A stretch of 64,000 nucleotides of DNA from Geminicoccaceae bacterium (GTDB taxonomy: Bacteria > Pseudomonadota > Alphaproteobacteria > Geminicoccales > Geminicoccaceae): assembly GCA_020638495.1 (NCBI GenBank), contig JACKIN010000009.1:70452-134451 (forward strand), written 5' to 3'. The position numbers and the translations under genes are program-made. The notes beneath the pieces were generated by a model. It made no database searches and was not told the origin of the DNA. It saw only the letters and a list, made by a program, of their open reading frames with translations. Shown one piece after another: positions 1 to 8,657 of the stretch (positions are counted from its first letter, which is position 1; each line of letters starts with the position of its first letter).

Positions 1-805
1 CAAGGCCGGGCTCGAGGGGGCCGCCCCGCTCACCTTCCTCAGCTTGCGTTTTTCCATCGTCACCGCGCTGATGCTGGCGATCGCCCTCGTGCTCAGGGCG
101 CCCTGGCCCAGCACCCGGGCCGAGCTCCGCCACCTCGTGGTCCTCGGCCTGGTCATCCAGGCGATCTATTTCGGCTGCTCCTACCTCGCCTTCGGCGCCG
201 GCATCACCGCGGGCGGTCTCGCGCTCATTGTCGGCATGCAGCCCGTGCTCACCGCCGTCGTCGCCGTCCCGCTGCTCGGCGAGCGTTTCCGCCCGGTGCA
301 GCTCCTCGGCCTCGCTCTGGGCGTCGCCGGCACCGCCCTCGTGCTGCACGAGAAGCTCGCTGCCGGCGTCGGCACCGTCGCCGGCGTCGTCATCTCGCTC
401 ATGGCGCTGGTCGCCATCACCGGCGGCACGCTCTACCAGAAGCGCTTCTGCCCGCGCTTCGACCTCTGGACCGGCGGCACCATCCAGTTCGCCACCGCCG
501 CCATCGTCGTCAGCCTCGCCGCCCTCCTCTTCGAGGACAACACGGTCACCTGGACCCCAGCCTTCGCCGCCGGGCTCGGCTATCTCGTGCTCGTCTCCTC
601 GATCGTCTCCATCGCCCTGCTCAACCTCATGCTGCGCCGCGGCGAGGCCAGTCGCGTCGCCACCCTCTTCTTCCTCGTCCCGCCGGGGGCCGCCCTCGTC
701 GCCTGGCTCCTGCTGGGCGAGAGCTTCGGCCCGCTGGCGCTGGTTGGCATGGCCGTCGCCACGACCGGCGTGGCGCTGGTCATGCGGGCGCCGCGGCGTC
801 GGTGA
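1..805 (+). CDS. EamA/DMT-family exporter, C-terminal part
   Basis: The frame is open from base 2, so the gene starts before the window. About 267 residues remain, made of repeated hydrophobic helices with short basic loops, as in EamA (drug/metabolite transporter) proteins of ten helices. The second EamA half is visible, with the typical pattern of a small-residue helix, the ending GVALVMRAP and a basic tail. Such proteins sit in the inner membrane and usually export amino acids, metabolites or drugs; the substrate cannot be read here. An internal TTG at 44 should not be taken as the start, because the residues before it continue the same domain. Confidence 0.85.
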   Translation, partial: KAGLEGAAPLTFLSLRFSIVTALMLAIALVLRAPWPSTRAELRHLVVLGLVIQAIYFGCSYLAFGAGITAGGLALIVGMQPVLTAVVAVPLLGERFRPVQLLGLALGVAGTALVLHEKLAAGVGTVAGVVISLMALVAITGGTLYQKRFCPRFDLWTGGTIQFATAAIVVSLAALLFEDNTVTWTPAFAAGLGYLVLVSSIVSIALLNLMLRRGEASRVATLFFLVPPGAALVAWLLLGESFGPLALVGMAVATTGVALVMRAPRRR

Positions 806-917
806 GCTCGCCCGGCGGCTGCCGCTTTCCAGTGGGCCGGCGCGGATGCAGGGCCTTGGCCCCGAACGTTTGGCGGTTCCATCCGTTGACGTGCATGGCG
901 CCAGATTGGTGGAGAGC

Positions 918-2159
918 ATGGACGACGACGCATTCTTCGGTCTCTCGCGGTATCATTTCCTGCTGGCCGGGTTGGGTGCTGCCATCATCCTGGCTCACTG
1001 GCTGCCCCGCTTCTTCTCGAAGCGCGAGCCGGCGGCGGCACCGCTGATGATCCTGCTGGGGATGGCCATCGCCTTGGCAGTGCCCGAGCTGGCCCTGCTG
1101 CCGGACCCACGTTCATCGCCCGGGCCCTGGGAGCTGATCAGCGAGATGGCGGTCATCGTGGCACTGTTCGCGAGCGGCATGCGGATCGATCGTCTTCGGC
1201 CGTGGCGGCAATGGAGCCCGACGCTGCGGCTGCTGGCGCTGGCCATGCCGCTCACCATCCTCGCCGTGGCGCTGCTGGGGGTCGGCCTGATGGGCATGAC
1301 GGTGGCGGGGGCCATCCTGCTCGGCGCGGTCCTGGCCCCGACCGACCCGGTGCTCGCCGCCGACGTTCAGGTCGGCCCGCCCCATGAGGGCAGGGAGCAC
1401 CCGGTGCGCTTCGCGCTGACGACTGAAGCGGCGCTGAACGACGGCCTCGCCTTTCCCTTCGTCCATCTCGGGCTGGTCGTCGCGGCGCTGGGCGCGAATC
1501 CGGCCATCTGGCTCTGGGAATGGCTCCTGGTCGACGTCGCCTACCGCATCGCCGCCGGCGTCGTTGTCGGCATAGCTTGCGGCTGGGCGCTGGGCCAGGT
1601 GCTCTTCGTGCTGCCGAGGGCCGCGGTGCTCGCCGATACGGCTTCCGGCGTCGTCGCCCTGGCCGGCGTGATGCTCTGCTACGGCGTTGCCGAGCTCATC
1701 GAGGGATACGGGTTCATCGCGGTCGCGGTGATGGGGCTGACGCTTCGCCGGGTCCAGGTCGAGCACTTCTTCCACCGGCGGCTTCACGATTTCGGCGAGG
1801 CCATCGAGCATGCGCTGACGGCGATCCTGCTGGTGGCGCTGGGCAGCGTCATGCCGCTGCTGCTGGGCGACCTGACCTGGCTGCATCTCGTCGTGGCACT
1901 GACGCTGCTCTTCGTCGCCCGGCCGCTCGTCACCTGGCTCGCCCTGCTGCACACCTCCCTGACCCACGGTTCGCGGGTGCGGGTCGCGGTCTACGGCGTG
2001 CGCGGCATCGGGTCGATCTACTATCTCTGCTACGCGGGCAGCCACATGGAGTTCGTGAACGAGGCGGCGATCTGGTCGTTGGTGGCGCTGGTCATCCTCC
2101 TCTCGACGATGCTGCACGGCTTCACCGTCGGCTGGGCCATGGAGGGAATCCGAGACTAG
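918..2159 (+). CDS. Cation:proton antiporter, CPA1/NhaP type
   Basis: A 413-residue membrane protein with about 12 hydrophobic segments. The ATG at 918 follows GGTGGAGAG and gives MDDDAFFGLSRYHF; the frame is open far upstream but that part reads as low-complexity shadow. The core APTDPVLAADVQVG (near residue 150) and the following LTTEAALNDGLAFPFV are the ion-binding signatures of the Na+/H+ exchanger domain, with the paired acidic/polar residues retained. Likely role is Na+ or K+/H+ exchange at the inner membrane for pH and salt balance. It stands alone between the EamA gene and the tct operon. Confidence 0.9.
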   Translation: MDDDAFFGLSRYHFLLAGLGAAIILAHWLPRFFSKREPAAAPLMILLGMAIALAVPELALLPDPRSSPGPWELISEMAVIVALFASGMRIDRLRPWRQWSPTLRLLALAMPLTILAVALLGVGLMGMTVAGAILLGAVLAPTDPVLAADVQVGPPHEGREHPVRFALTTEAALNDGLAFPFVHLGLVVAALGANPAIWLWEWLLVDVAYRIAAGVVVGIACGWALGQVLFVLPRAAVLADTASGVVALAGVMLCYGVAELIEGYGFIAVAVMGLTLRRVQVEHFFHRRLHDFGEAIEHALTAILLVALGSVMPLLLGDLTWLHLVVALTLLFVARPLVTWLALLHTSLTHGSRVRVAVYGVRGIGSIYYLCYAGSHMEFVNEAAIWSLVALVILLSTMLHGFTVGWAMEGIRD

Positions 2160-2291
2160 GAAGAATAGCCGCGGGCGCCGGCCGTGGTCAAAGAGCTTGC
2201 AAGACGGGCTGCCGCGCGGGCATTTTCAGGCGCATCGAATCAGAGCCGCTGCCGCGAACGCGGACAGGGCAACCGCCTGAGGGAGGAAAGA

Positions 2292-3260
2292 ATGAGGAAC
2301 ATGAGCAGGTTGCTCGCCGCGGCGGCGATCATGGCGGCCTTTGCCGGCAGCGCTAACGCGGCCTATCCGGAGCGCCCCCTCACGCTGATCGTGCCCTGGG
2401 CCGCCGGCGGCGGGACGGATGCGATCGGGCGGATGATCGCCCAGGGCCTGCAGGAGGAGCTGGGGCAGCCGGTCAACGTGGTGAACCGCACCGGGGCGGG
2501 CGGCATTGTCGGCCACAAGGAGATGGTCGATGCGGAGCCCGACGGCTACACCATCGGCTTCGCCACGGCCGAGCTCGGCACCTACCGCGCCATGGGCACG
2601 TCGGAGATCTCGCCGGCCGACGTCACGCCGATCGCCCTCATGAACTTCGACGCGGCGGCCTTCAGCGTCCGCGCCGACAGCGAGTGGGCGACGCTGGCCG
2701 ATGCGCTGGCGGCGATCAAGGCGGCCCCGGCCGGCACCTACAAGGCATCGGGCTTCCCGGTCGGCGCCGGCTATCACCTCGCTCTCTCCGGCCTCCTGAC
2801 CGACAACGACATCGATCCGAAGGCCATTGCCGTGGTGCCGAGCCAGGGTGCGGCGCCGGGCTTCCAGGAGCTGGTCTCGGGCGGCGTCGAGATCGTCCCC
2901 TCGTCCCTGCCGGAAGCGGCGCCGATGCTGGAGAGCAACCTGGTCCGCACGCTGGCCGTGCTGGCGCCCGAGCGCCTGCCCGCCTATCCCGACGTGCCGA
3001 CGGCGATCGAGGCGGTCGGCACGCAGTCGGTCGGCGGTTCCTGGCGCGGCGTGGTCGGCCCGGCCGACCTGCCGCCGGAGATTGCCGAGCGGCTCGAGGC
3101 AGCGCTCCAGGCCGTGGCCGAGAGCGAGGCCTACATTTCCTTCATGGACGGCCGCAGCTTCGGCCGGCAGTGGCTGCCGGCGGCCGAGTTCGCCGAGTTC
3201 ATGGCGACCGCCGAGGAGAGCGCCACGGCTTCGATCGAGAAGCTCGGGCTCGGCCAGTAG
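2292..3260 (+). CDS. tctC: Tripartite tricarboxylate transporter substrate-binding protein (TctC/Bug family)
   Basis: 322 residues starting at the ATG behind GGGAGGAAAG (2281-2290). Residues 1-24 are a Sec signal peptide ending SANA/AYPERP. The mature start YPERPLTLIVPWAAGGGTDA is the diagnostic beginning of Bug/TctC binding proteins, and the NRTGAGGIVG loop fits the carboxylate pocket. It would capture a carboxylic acid in the periplasm and deliver it to TctA/TctB. First gene of a tctC-tctB-tctA operon, with a hairpin right after its stop that could keep its mRNA more abundant than the membrane genes. The substrate is not predictable. Confidence 0.93.
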   Translation: MRNMSRLLAAAAIMAAFAGSANAAYPERPLTLIVPWAAGGGTDAIGRMIAQGLQEELGQPVNVVNRTGAGGIVGHKEMVDAEPDGYTIGFATAELGTYRAMGTSEISPADVTPIALMNFDAAAFSVRADSEWATLADALAAIKAAPAGTYKASGFPVGAGYHLALSGLLTDNDIDPKAIAVVPSQGAAPGFQELVSGGVEIVPSSLPEAAPMLESNLVRTLAVLAPERLPAYPDVPTAIEAVGTQSVGGSWRGVVGPADLPPEIAERLEAALQAVAESEAYISFMDGRSFGRQWLPAAEFAEFMATAEESATASIEKLGLGQ

Positions 3261-3265
3261 GCGAA

Positions 3266-3281
3266 ACGGGCAACCGCCCGT
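3266..3281 (+). promoter_or_regulatory. Intercistronic hairpin between tctC and tctB
   Basis: ACGGGC-AACC-GCCCGT forms a perfect 6-bp stem six bases after the tctC stop. There is no T run, so it is not a clear terminator. A hairpin after the binding-protein gene commonly stabilises the upstream mRNA segment; that role is inferred. Confidence 0.4.
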
Positions 3282-3303
3282 CGGCGGCGGTGGAGCCGCG
3301 CGC

Positions 3304-3771
3304 ATGAGATGGAACGACGCGGTGCTGGGTGCGATCTTCGTGATCATCGCCCTCGTCGTCGCCCTCGACGCGCGCGGCTTTCCCGATCTGCCGGGGCAGG
3401 CCTACGGCTCCGGCACCCTGCCGACGCTGGTGGCGGCGGTGATGTTCTGCCTGGGGGCAGCGCAGATCGTCACAGGCGTCAGGAGCCGCGCCCCGGCGAT
3501 CCGGCTCGACGCCTGGATGCGGGCACCGGGGGCGGCCTGGCGCATGGCGGCCGTGCCGCTTTTCGTCGCCGCTTTCGTCCTGCTCCTGCGCCCGCTGGGC
3601 TTCCCGCTGGTCACGCCGCCTTTGCTCTTCGCGCTCCTCCTCGTGATGACGGTCCGGCCGGCGACCGCCCTCGTCGTCGCCGTCGCCGCGACGGCGGGCA
3701 TCTGGTTCGTCTTCGCGCGGCTGCTCGGCGTGCCGCTGCCGCTCGGGCTCCTGACCGAGATCGTCTACTGA
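3304..3771 (+). CDS. tctB: Tripartite tricarboxylate transporter small membrane subunit TctB
   Basis: 155 residues with four hydrophobic segments (about 6-26, 38-56, 80-98 and a broken hairpin 106-150). The YGSGTLPTLVAAVM motif after the first helix is typical of TctB, where it reads as (G)PxxFPxxla. The ATG at 3304 gives MRWNDAVLGAIFVII, a normal family start. It partners TctA to form the membrane part of a secondary, ion-driven carboxylate importer. It lies 43 bp after tctC and 34 bp before tctA. Confidence 0.9.
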   Translation: MRWNDAVLGAIFVIIALVVALDARGFPDLPGQAYGSGTLPTLVAAVMFCLGAAQIVTGVRSRAPAIRLDAWMRAPGAAWRMAAVPLFVAAFVLLLRPLGFPLVTPPLLFALLLVMTVRPATALVVAVAATAGIWFVFARLLGVPLPLGLLTEIVY

Positions 3772-3805
3772 TGGTGTGCGGCGAGCGGGTCGAGGTCGTT
3801 TCCTG

Positions 3806-5314
3806 ATGGAAGCGCTGCTCGCGGCCTTCGCCGCCGCCCTGGCGCCGCAGGTGCTGCTGGTCGTGGTCGCGGCATCCGTCTACGGCCTCTTCATCGGCGC
3901 CGTGCCGGGCCTGACCGCCACCATGGGCACGGCGCTCCTGGTGCCGCTCACCTTCTTCCTCGAGCCGCTCGCCGCCATCGGCGCCATCGTCGCCGCCTCG
4001 ACCATGGCGATCTTCGCCGGCGACATCCCGGGCGCCCTCCTGCGCATCCCCGGCACGCCGGCCTCGGCCGCCTACACCGATGACGCCTACCGGCTGACGC
4101 AGAAGGGCCAGGCCGGGCTGGCGCTCGGCACCAACCTCGTCTGCTCGGTCCTGGGCGGGCTGATCGGCGTGGCCATCCTGGTGCTCGCCGCCCCGCGCAT
4201 CGCCCGCTTCTCGCTCGGCTTCTCGAGCTACGAGTATTTCTGGCTGGCCCTGCTCGGGCTCTCCTGCGCCACCGCGGTGAGCCGGGGCTCGGCGGTCAAG
4301 GGCGGGCTCTCGATCTGCGCCGGCCTCCTGATCTCGATGATCGGCATCGACATCGTCACGGGCACCCCGCGCTTCACCTTCGGCGACACGCCGCTGATCG
4401 CCGGGGTGTCGATCATCCCGGTCCTCATCGGGATGTTCGCGATCACCGAGATCCTGAGGAAATGCGCCACGCCGGCGCCGGCCTCGAGGCCCGAGGCATT
4501 GCGGCTCGGTGCCCTCTTCGCGGGCGTCGGCGGCACGGTCTGGCGCTACAAGGGCGGCGTCGCCCGCTCGTCCGTCCTCGGCGCCTTCATCGGGGCCCTG
4601 CCCGGGGCCGGCGCCGACATCGCCGCCTGGATCAGCTATGCCGTCGCCAAGCGCTTCTCGCGCGAGCCCCGGAAGTTCGGCACGGGCCACGCGGAAGGCA
4701 TCGTCAGCGCCTCGAGCTCGAACAACGCCGCGCTCTCCGGCGCCTATGTCCCGGCCCTCGTCTTCGGCATCCCGGGCGACACCATCACGGCCATCCTGAT
4801 CGGGGTGCTGATGATGAAGGGGGTGACGCCGGGGCCCATGGTCTTCGTCATGGACCAGGGGCTGGTCGGCGCCATCTTCGCCATCTTCGTCGTCGCCAAC
4901 CTCCTGCTGCTGCCGCTCGGCACGGTTGCCATCCTCCTGTCGCAGCGGCTGCTCGCCGTGCCCGCGAACGTGCTCTTCCCGATCATCCTGCTCTTCTGCG
5001 CCATCGGCGCCTTCGCCACCAACAACGCCTATTTCGACATCTGGATCATGCTGGCGGTGGGCCTCCTCGCCTTCGCCCTGGAGGAGAACGGCTACCCGCT
5101 GGCGCCGATGATCCTGGCGCTCATCCTCGGCCCGCAGATCGAGGAGAGCTTCATGCAGTCGATCATCAAGGCGGACGGGCACCTGCTCGCGTTCTTCAGC
5201 CGGCCGATCGCCGGCACGCTCGGCGTGCTGACGCTGGCGATCTGGCTGGCCGTGGCGCTCCTCGCCCTGCGCTCCGGGCGCCGGGCGGCCGGAGCAGCCC
5301 GGCGAGCCGGGTGA
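3806..5314 (+). CDS. tctA: Tripartite tricarboxylate transporter large membrane subunit TctA
   Basis: 502 residues, almost entirely membrane helices, the family's normal length. The signatures GAVPGLTATMGTALLVPLTF near residue 35 and GALPGAGADIAAWISYAVAK near residue 265 are the two inverted-repeat glycine/proline loops of TctA. The GTPASAAYTDDAYRLTQKGQ stretch is also characteristic. I prefer the ATG at 3806 (MEALLAAFAAAL); a GTG ten codons upstream is possible but adds an atypical basic leader. It forms the translocation path of the transporter with TctB. Confidence 0.93.
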   Translation: MEALLAAFAAALAPQVLLVVVAASVYGLFIGAVPGLTATMGTALLVPLTFFLEPLAAIGAIVAASTMAIFAGDIPGALLRIPGTPASAAYTDDAYRLTQKGQAGLALGTNLVCSVLGGLIGVAILVLAAPRIARFSLGFSSYEYFWLALLGLSCATAVSRGSAVKGGLSICAGLLISMIGIDIVTGTPRFTFGDTPLIAGVSIIPVLIGMFAITEILRKCATPAPASRPEALRLGALFAGVGGTVWRYKGGVARSSVLGAFIGALPGAGADIAAWISYAVAKRFSREPRKFGTGHAEGIVSASSSNNAALSGAYVPALVFGIPGDTITAILIGVLMMKGVTPGPMVFVMDQGLVGAIFAIFVVANLLLLPLGTVAILLSQRLLAVPANVLFPIILLFCAIGAFATNNAYFDIWIMLAVGLLAFALEENGYPLAPMILALILGPQIEESFMQSIIKADGHLLAFFSRPIAGTLGVLTLAIWLAVALLALRSGRRAAGAARRAG

Positions 5315-5360
5315 CGATGCCGGCCGCAGGCCCACGGACCACCATCGAGGAGCATGCCAC

Positions 5361-5915
5361 ATGAGCAGCCTGTACCGAACCGCCCTGGACGAGCTCGGCG
5401 GCGTCTTCGATCGCCTGGACGACGCCCGGGTCGACCGGGCGGTCGAGGAGATCGCCGCCGCCCGGCGGGTCGTCGTCTTCGGCGGCGGCCGGGAGAAGCT
5501 GCAGATCATGGGCTTCGCCATGCGGCTCTTCCACATGGGGCTCGCCGTGGCGGTCGAGGGCGACATGACCACGCCGCCGGTGGGGGCGGGCGACCTCTTC
5601 CTCGTCACCTGCGGGCCCGGCGAGATCTCGACCGCCCTGGCGCTGATCGACGTGGCGAGGGCGGCGGGGGCCAGGGTGATGCTGATCACGGCCCAGCCCG
5701 AAGGGCGGGCCGCGGCCCGGGCCGATTTCGTGCTGCATCTGCCGGCCCAGACCATGGCCGACGACCAGGGGCCGCAGCGCAGCTCGGTCCTGCCGATGGG
5801 CTCGCTCTACGAGGGCGCACTCTTCGTGCTCTTCGAGGTGATGGTCCTGAAGCTGATCGAGCGGCTCGAGGTCACGCCGGAGGCCATGCGGGCCAACCAC
5901 ACCAACCTGGAATAG
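5361..5915 (+). CDS. SIS-domain protein resembling 6-phospho-3-hexuloisomerase
   Basis: 184 residues forming a single sugar isomerase (SIS) fold: VVVFGGGREKLQIMGFAMRL near 36-55 is the first phosphosugar loop, followed by a beta strand and GDLFLVTCGPGEIST near 80-94. HxlB-type isomerases have a Ser-Gly-Ser-Gly loop at the second site; here it reads CGPGE, so the phosphate loop is altered. The C-terminal half carries the usual PMGSLYEGALFVLFE helix. It lies 46 bp after tctA in the same direction and may be cotranscribed. The transporter pairing suggests a role in using the imported compound, but the substrate is unknown. Confidence 0.75.
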   Translation: MSSLYRTALDELGGVFDRLDDARVDRAVEEIAAARRVVVFGGGREKLQIMGFAMRLFHMGLAVAVEGDMTTPPVGAGDLFLVTCGPGEISTALALIDVARAAGARVMLITAQPEGRAAARADFVLHLPAQTMADDQGPQRSSVLPMGSLYEGALFVLFEVMVLKLIERLEVTPEAMRANHTNLE

Positions 5916-6052
5916 GCCGCCCACAATAGGAATAATAGCCTTTCTCGTGGGCCGAGTCAAGGGGCGCGGGTTCCTTCGGCAAATCCTGCCTTTCGGGTTC
6001 CTTCGCCGGCCTGAAGGCAGGCGGATGCCCGCAATCGCCGGGTCGGGCCTTT

Positions 6053-6155
6053 GGGTTCGTTCGTCGAAAGCCCGGGTTCGATCGTCGAATCGCCGGGTTC
6101 GATCGTCGATTCCGTGGGTTCGCTCGTCGGTTCGGCGGGTTCGTTCGTCGCGGGA
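6053..6155 (+). repeat. Composite repeat copy A, part 1: five 21-bp tandem units
   Basis: Five units start at 6053, 6074, 6095, 6116 and 6137, exactly 21 bp apart. Each begins GGGTTCG-N-TCGTCG (N is T, A, A, C, T); the remaining seven bases of each unit vary. Weaker relatives (GGGTTCCTTCGGC, GGGTTCCTTCGCC) precede them near 5969 and 5996. The palindrome array begins 19 bp after the start of the last unit. The 516-bp stretch 5916-6431 otherwise holds no supportable gene. Confidence 0.9.
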
Positions 6156-6301
6156 TGTCGCGGAATCCGCGACATCCCGGGAAAACTGTCGCGGAATCTG
6201 CGACATCCCGGGTTCGCCTGTCGCGGAATCCGCGACAACCCAAGCAATTCTGTCGCGGAATCCGCGACAACCCGAGCGGTGGTGTCGCGGATTTTGCGAC
6301 A
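6156..6301 (+). repeat. Composite repeat copy A, part 2: five 19-bp palindromes
   Basis: Copies of TGTCGCGGAATCCGCGACA (9-bp arms, central A) start at 6156, 6187, 6219, 6251 and 6283. Copies 1, 3 and 4 are perfect; copy 2 has C13 to T and copy 5 has C12 and C13 to T (plus a changed centre). The first copy extends to a 29-bp inverted repeat (6151-6179). Spacers are 12 or 13 bp, differ from one another and mostly begin with a CCC triplet. The array lies about 130 bp ahead of the DUF892 gene on the same strand. Confidence 0.92.
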
Positions 6302-6431
6302 GTGGCCGGCCGGGTCCCGGGCCGGCGCGCCGACGCCCGACGGCGCGGAACTCGGTGGCGGCTCGCCGGTTCTTGGCGGGCGGTGCTGCGGGCTGAGCGC
6401 GGCCCGCGCAACCCCCGGGAAAGGAACGACC

Positions 6432-6914
6432 GTGAAGGACCTGAGCCAGCTTTTCCAGCACATGCTGATGGACGTCTATTACGCCGAGAAGAAGATCCTC
6501 AAGAGCCTGCCGAAGATGGCGGAGAAGGCCGGGGACAAGGCGCTCGTCGAGGCGTTCAACGCGCATTTCACCGAGACCGAGGGGCAGATCGACCGACTCG
6601 AGCGGGTGTTCGAGATGCTCGACAGGAAGCCCGAGGGGGAAACCTGCGAGGCGCTCGACGGGCTGGTCGCCGAGGCCGAGGAGATCATGAAGGAGGCCGG
6701 GTCGGACGCGGTGCGCGATGCCGGCCTGCTGGCTGCGGCGCAGGCGGTCGAGCACTACGAGATCTCGCGCTACGGCACGCTCGTCGCCTGGGCCCAGGAG
6801 CTCGGGCTCGCCGAGGTGGTGGGGCTGCTGCAGGAGACCCTCGACCAGGAGTATGCGGCCGACGAGCTGCTCGACCGGCTGGCGTCCGAGAAGATCAACA
6901 AGCTCGCTGCCTGA
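6432..6914 (+). CDS. DUF892 ferritin-like protein (YciE/YciF family)
   Basis: 160 residues, the family's usual size. The GTG at 6432 sits six bases after AAGGA and starts VKDLSQLFQHMLMDVYYAEK, the standard opening of YciE/YciF proteins. Four long helices follow, with Glu/His positions spaced as in ferritin-like di-iron proteins (YYAEKK near 14-19, HFTETEGQ near 45, VEHYEISRYG near 105). These cytoplasmic proteins are linked to stress survival; exact chemistry is not established. The upstream leader carries the palindrome array, which could be part of its transcript. Confidence 0.88.
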   Translation: MKDLSQLFQHMLMDVYYAEKKILKSLPKMAEKAGDKALVEAFNAHFTETEGQIDRLERVFEMLDRKPEGETCEALDGLVAEAEEIMKEAGSDAVRDAGLLAAAQAVEHYEISRYGTLVAWAQELGLAEVVGLLQETLDQEYAADELLDRLASEKINKLAA

Positions 6915-6934
6915 GCGCGGGCGGCGCCGGCGGC

Positions 6935-8530
6935 TCAGGCCGCCGGTGCCTCGGGCGCCTGAGGGCCGGGCTGCACGGGGAAGGTGACGCTGAGCGTGGT
7001 GCCGCCGTCGAAGCGCTGATCGAGAGCGCCTCCGAGCTGGCTGGCGAGGGCCGCGAGGAGGCGCAGGCCGAGGCCCTGGTCGGTCCGGGGGCTGCCATTC
7101 GAGCCGACGCCGTTGTCGGAGATCGAGAGGGCGGCGGTGATGCCATCGGTGCGCAGCGTGACGTCGATCCGGGAATCGGTGCCCGACCGATCGCCCGGAA
7201 AGGCATGCTTGACCGCGTTGGTGAGGGCTTCGACCGTGATCAGGGCCAGCGGTATCGCGCGATCCGGTGCCAGCTCCAGCGCATCGGTGCTGCACGAAAC
7301 CTCGATGTCCCTCTCGGGCGGCACGATGCCCGGGTTCGTCGTCAGGCGCCGCAGCAGGCGGGCGATATCGACCGTCCCGTCGCCGGACGCGCTGTCGAGC
7401 TGGCGGTGGACCTCGGCGATGGCGTTGACGCGCAGCGCCACCTCGTCGAGGCTGTCGCGCGAATCGCCGGTCTGGCCGCGGCCACGCAGGCGCAGCAGCG
7501 ATTCGACGAGCTGCAGGTTGTTCTTCACCCGGTGGCTGAGCTCCTGGTAGAGCATGGCCTGCCGGTCGGCCGCCGCGCGGCTCCGCGCGACCTCGGCGGC
7601 GTCTAGCGCGTGCTGCAAGCGCCGGCTCAGCTCGCCCAGGACCAGGAGGGCGATCGCCACGGCTGCCGCGAGGCTGGCGACGATCACCAGCATCCGCCAG
7701 CCCCAGGCGACCCAGATCGCGCGGGTCGGCAGGCCGAAGCTGGCGAAGAGCGGAAAGCCCTGGACCGGCACGGTCGCATAGAGGCGGGTGATGCCGTCGG
7801 TTTGCGCCGTCGCCTCGTAGAGCGGCGGGGCGGTACCGGCGATCGCGTCCAGGACCGCGGCCGGCGACTCGATCGTGAGCGGCGGATAGGCCGTGTCCTG
7901 ACGGACGAGCAGCCGCCCGTCGCGACGGATCAGCGACACCGCGGCGTCGTCCGGCGACGCCATGGTCCTGAAGAAATCGGCGAAGGCGGCGACGCGGGCG
8001 CCGGTCACGACGAGGCCGGCGAACCCCTCGCCGGCGCGGCGGCGGGCGACGACGATCGCGTCCTCGCCGGCCGGCTGCACGGTCAGCCGGTCGATGTACA
8101 GTGTCTCGTCGCCGTCGCGGAGCGCCTGGAAATAGGGCCGGTCGCTGACGTCGAGGGTCGGCCCGGCCCATCGGTCGGTCAGGAGGAGCTGGCCATCCGG
8201 CGTGACGATGCTCACGCTGATGGCGTGCTCGCCGGTCTCGACCAGGGTGGCGAGCTCCGCCGCCAGACCCTTGCGATCGAGGCGCAGGCGCTCGGGCGAG
8301 GCCAGCTTTTCGGCCTGGACGAGGAGCTGATCGAGGCTGGTCAGCACGCGCTCGCTGTATGCCGCCGCCAGCCTGGCGTTGCGCAGCACGATCTGCTCGG
8401 CGGTGTCGCGCTCGGCCCGCCAGGCCCAGACCGCCAGGATGCCGGCGACCAGCAGCGCCAGGACCGGGATGGTGACCTGCAGAAGCTGCAAGCGGGGTGT
8501 GCGCAACCTCGACGACAAACTGCGCCACAT
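6935..8530 (-). CDS. Membrane sensor histidine kinase, HisKA_2 type
   Basis: 531 residues. Helix 1 lies at about 17-36, an extracytoplasmic sensor region of roughly 230 residues follows (PDC/Cache-like), and helix 2 is at about 283-305. The phosphoacceptor box LSHRVKNNLQLVESLLRLR, with its His near residue 333, is the HisKA_2 form. The ATPase domain follows with EALTNAVKHAF (N box), ISDNGVG (G1) and QGLGLRLL (G2). HisKA_2 kinases often serve general stress or light signalling with stand-alone receivers; no response regulator is adjacent. It converges with the DUF892 gene and follows the sugar ABC operon on the same strand after 127 bp. Confidence 0.9.
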   Translation of the reverse strand: MWRSLSSRLRTPRLQLLQVTIPVLALLVAGILAVWAWRAERDTAEQIVLRNARLAAAYSERVLTSLDQLLVQAEKLASPERLRLDRKGLAAELATLVETGEHAISVSIVTPDGQLLLTDRWAGPTLDVSDRPYFQALRDGDETLYIDRLTVQPAGEDAIVVARRRAGEGFAGLVVTGARVAAFADFFRTMASPDDAAVSLIRRDGRLLVRQDTAYPPLTIESPAAVLDAIAGTAPPLYEATAQTDGITRLYATVPVQGFPLFASFGLPTRAIWVAWGWRMLVIVASLAAAVAIALLVLGELSRRLQHALDAAEVARSRAAADRQAMLYQELSHRVKNNLQLVESLLRLRGRGQTGDSRDSLDEVALRVNAIAEVHRQLDSASGDGTVDIARLLRRLTTNPGIVPPERDIEVSCSTDALELAPDRAIPLALITVEALTNAVKHAFPGDRSGTDSRIDVTLRTDGITAALSISDNGVGSNGSPRTDQGLGLRLLAALASQLGGALDQRFDGGTTLSVTFPVQPGPQAPEAPAA

Positions 8531-8657
8531 CCTGCCGGTTTCCTGCCCCTGCCGATCGCTGCGCCGGAATACGCCGGCCGGAGTTCGCCATGCCGCCGGG
8601 AATTTGTCATTAACAATTGTTGGGGTGGGATGGGCTCGCCCCTCCGCGGGGTCCGGG

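Noticed and set aside
3611..5755. 714-codon minus-strand frame opposite tctA and the SIS gene
   Set aside because: Shadow frame; the plus strand encodes clear TctA and SIS proteins.
6156..6301. CRISPR-like array (regular repeats with distinct spacers)
   Set aside because: Repeats are 19-bp near-perfect palindromes with 12-13-bp spacers, far shorter than CRISPR spacers, and no cas gene is near either copy.
5957..6463. Minus-strand frame through composite repeat A giving peptides such as LSRIPRQ and TIEPGDSTIEP
   Set aside because: The 32-bp period shifts the reading frame at each palindrome, so the same DNA is read in three frames; the open frame is due to lack of stops in GC-rich repeats.
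8612..8621. AACAATTGTT palindrome upstream of the histidine kinase as an operator
   Set aside because: Only 10 bp and A/T-rich; too likely by chance without further support.
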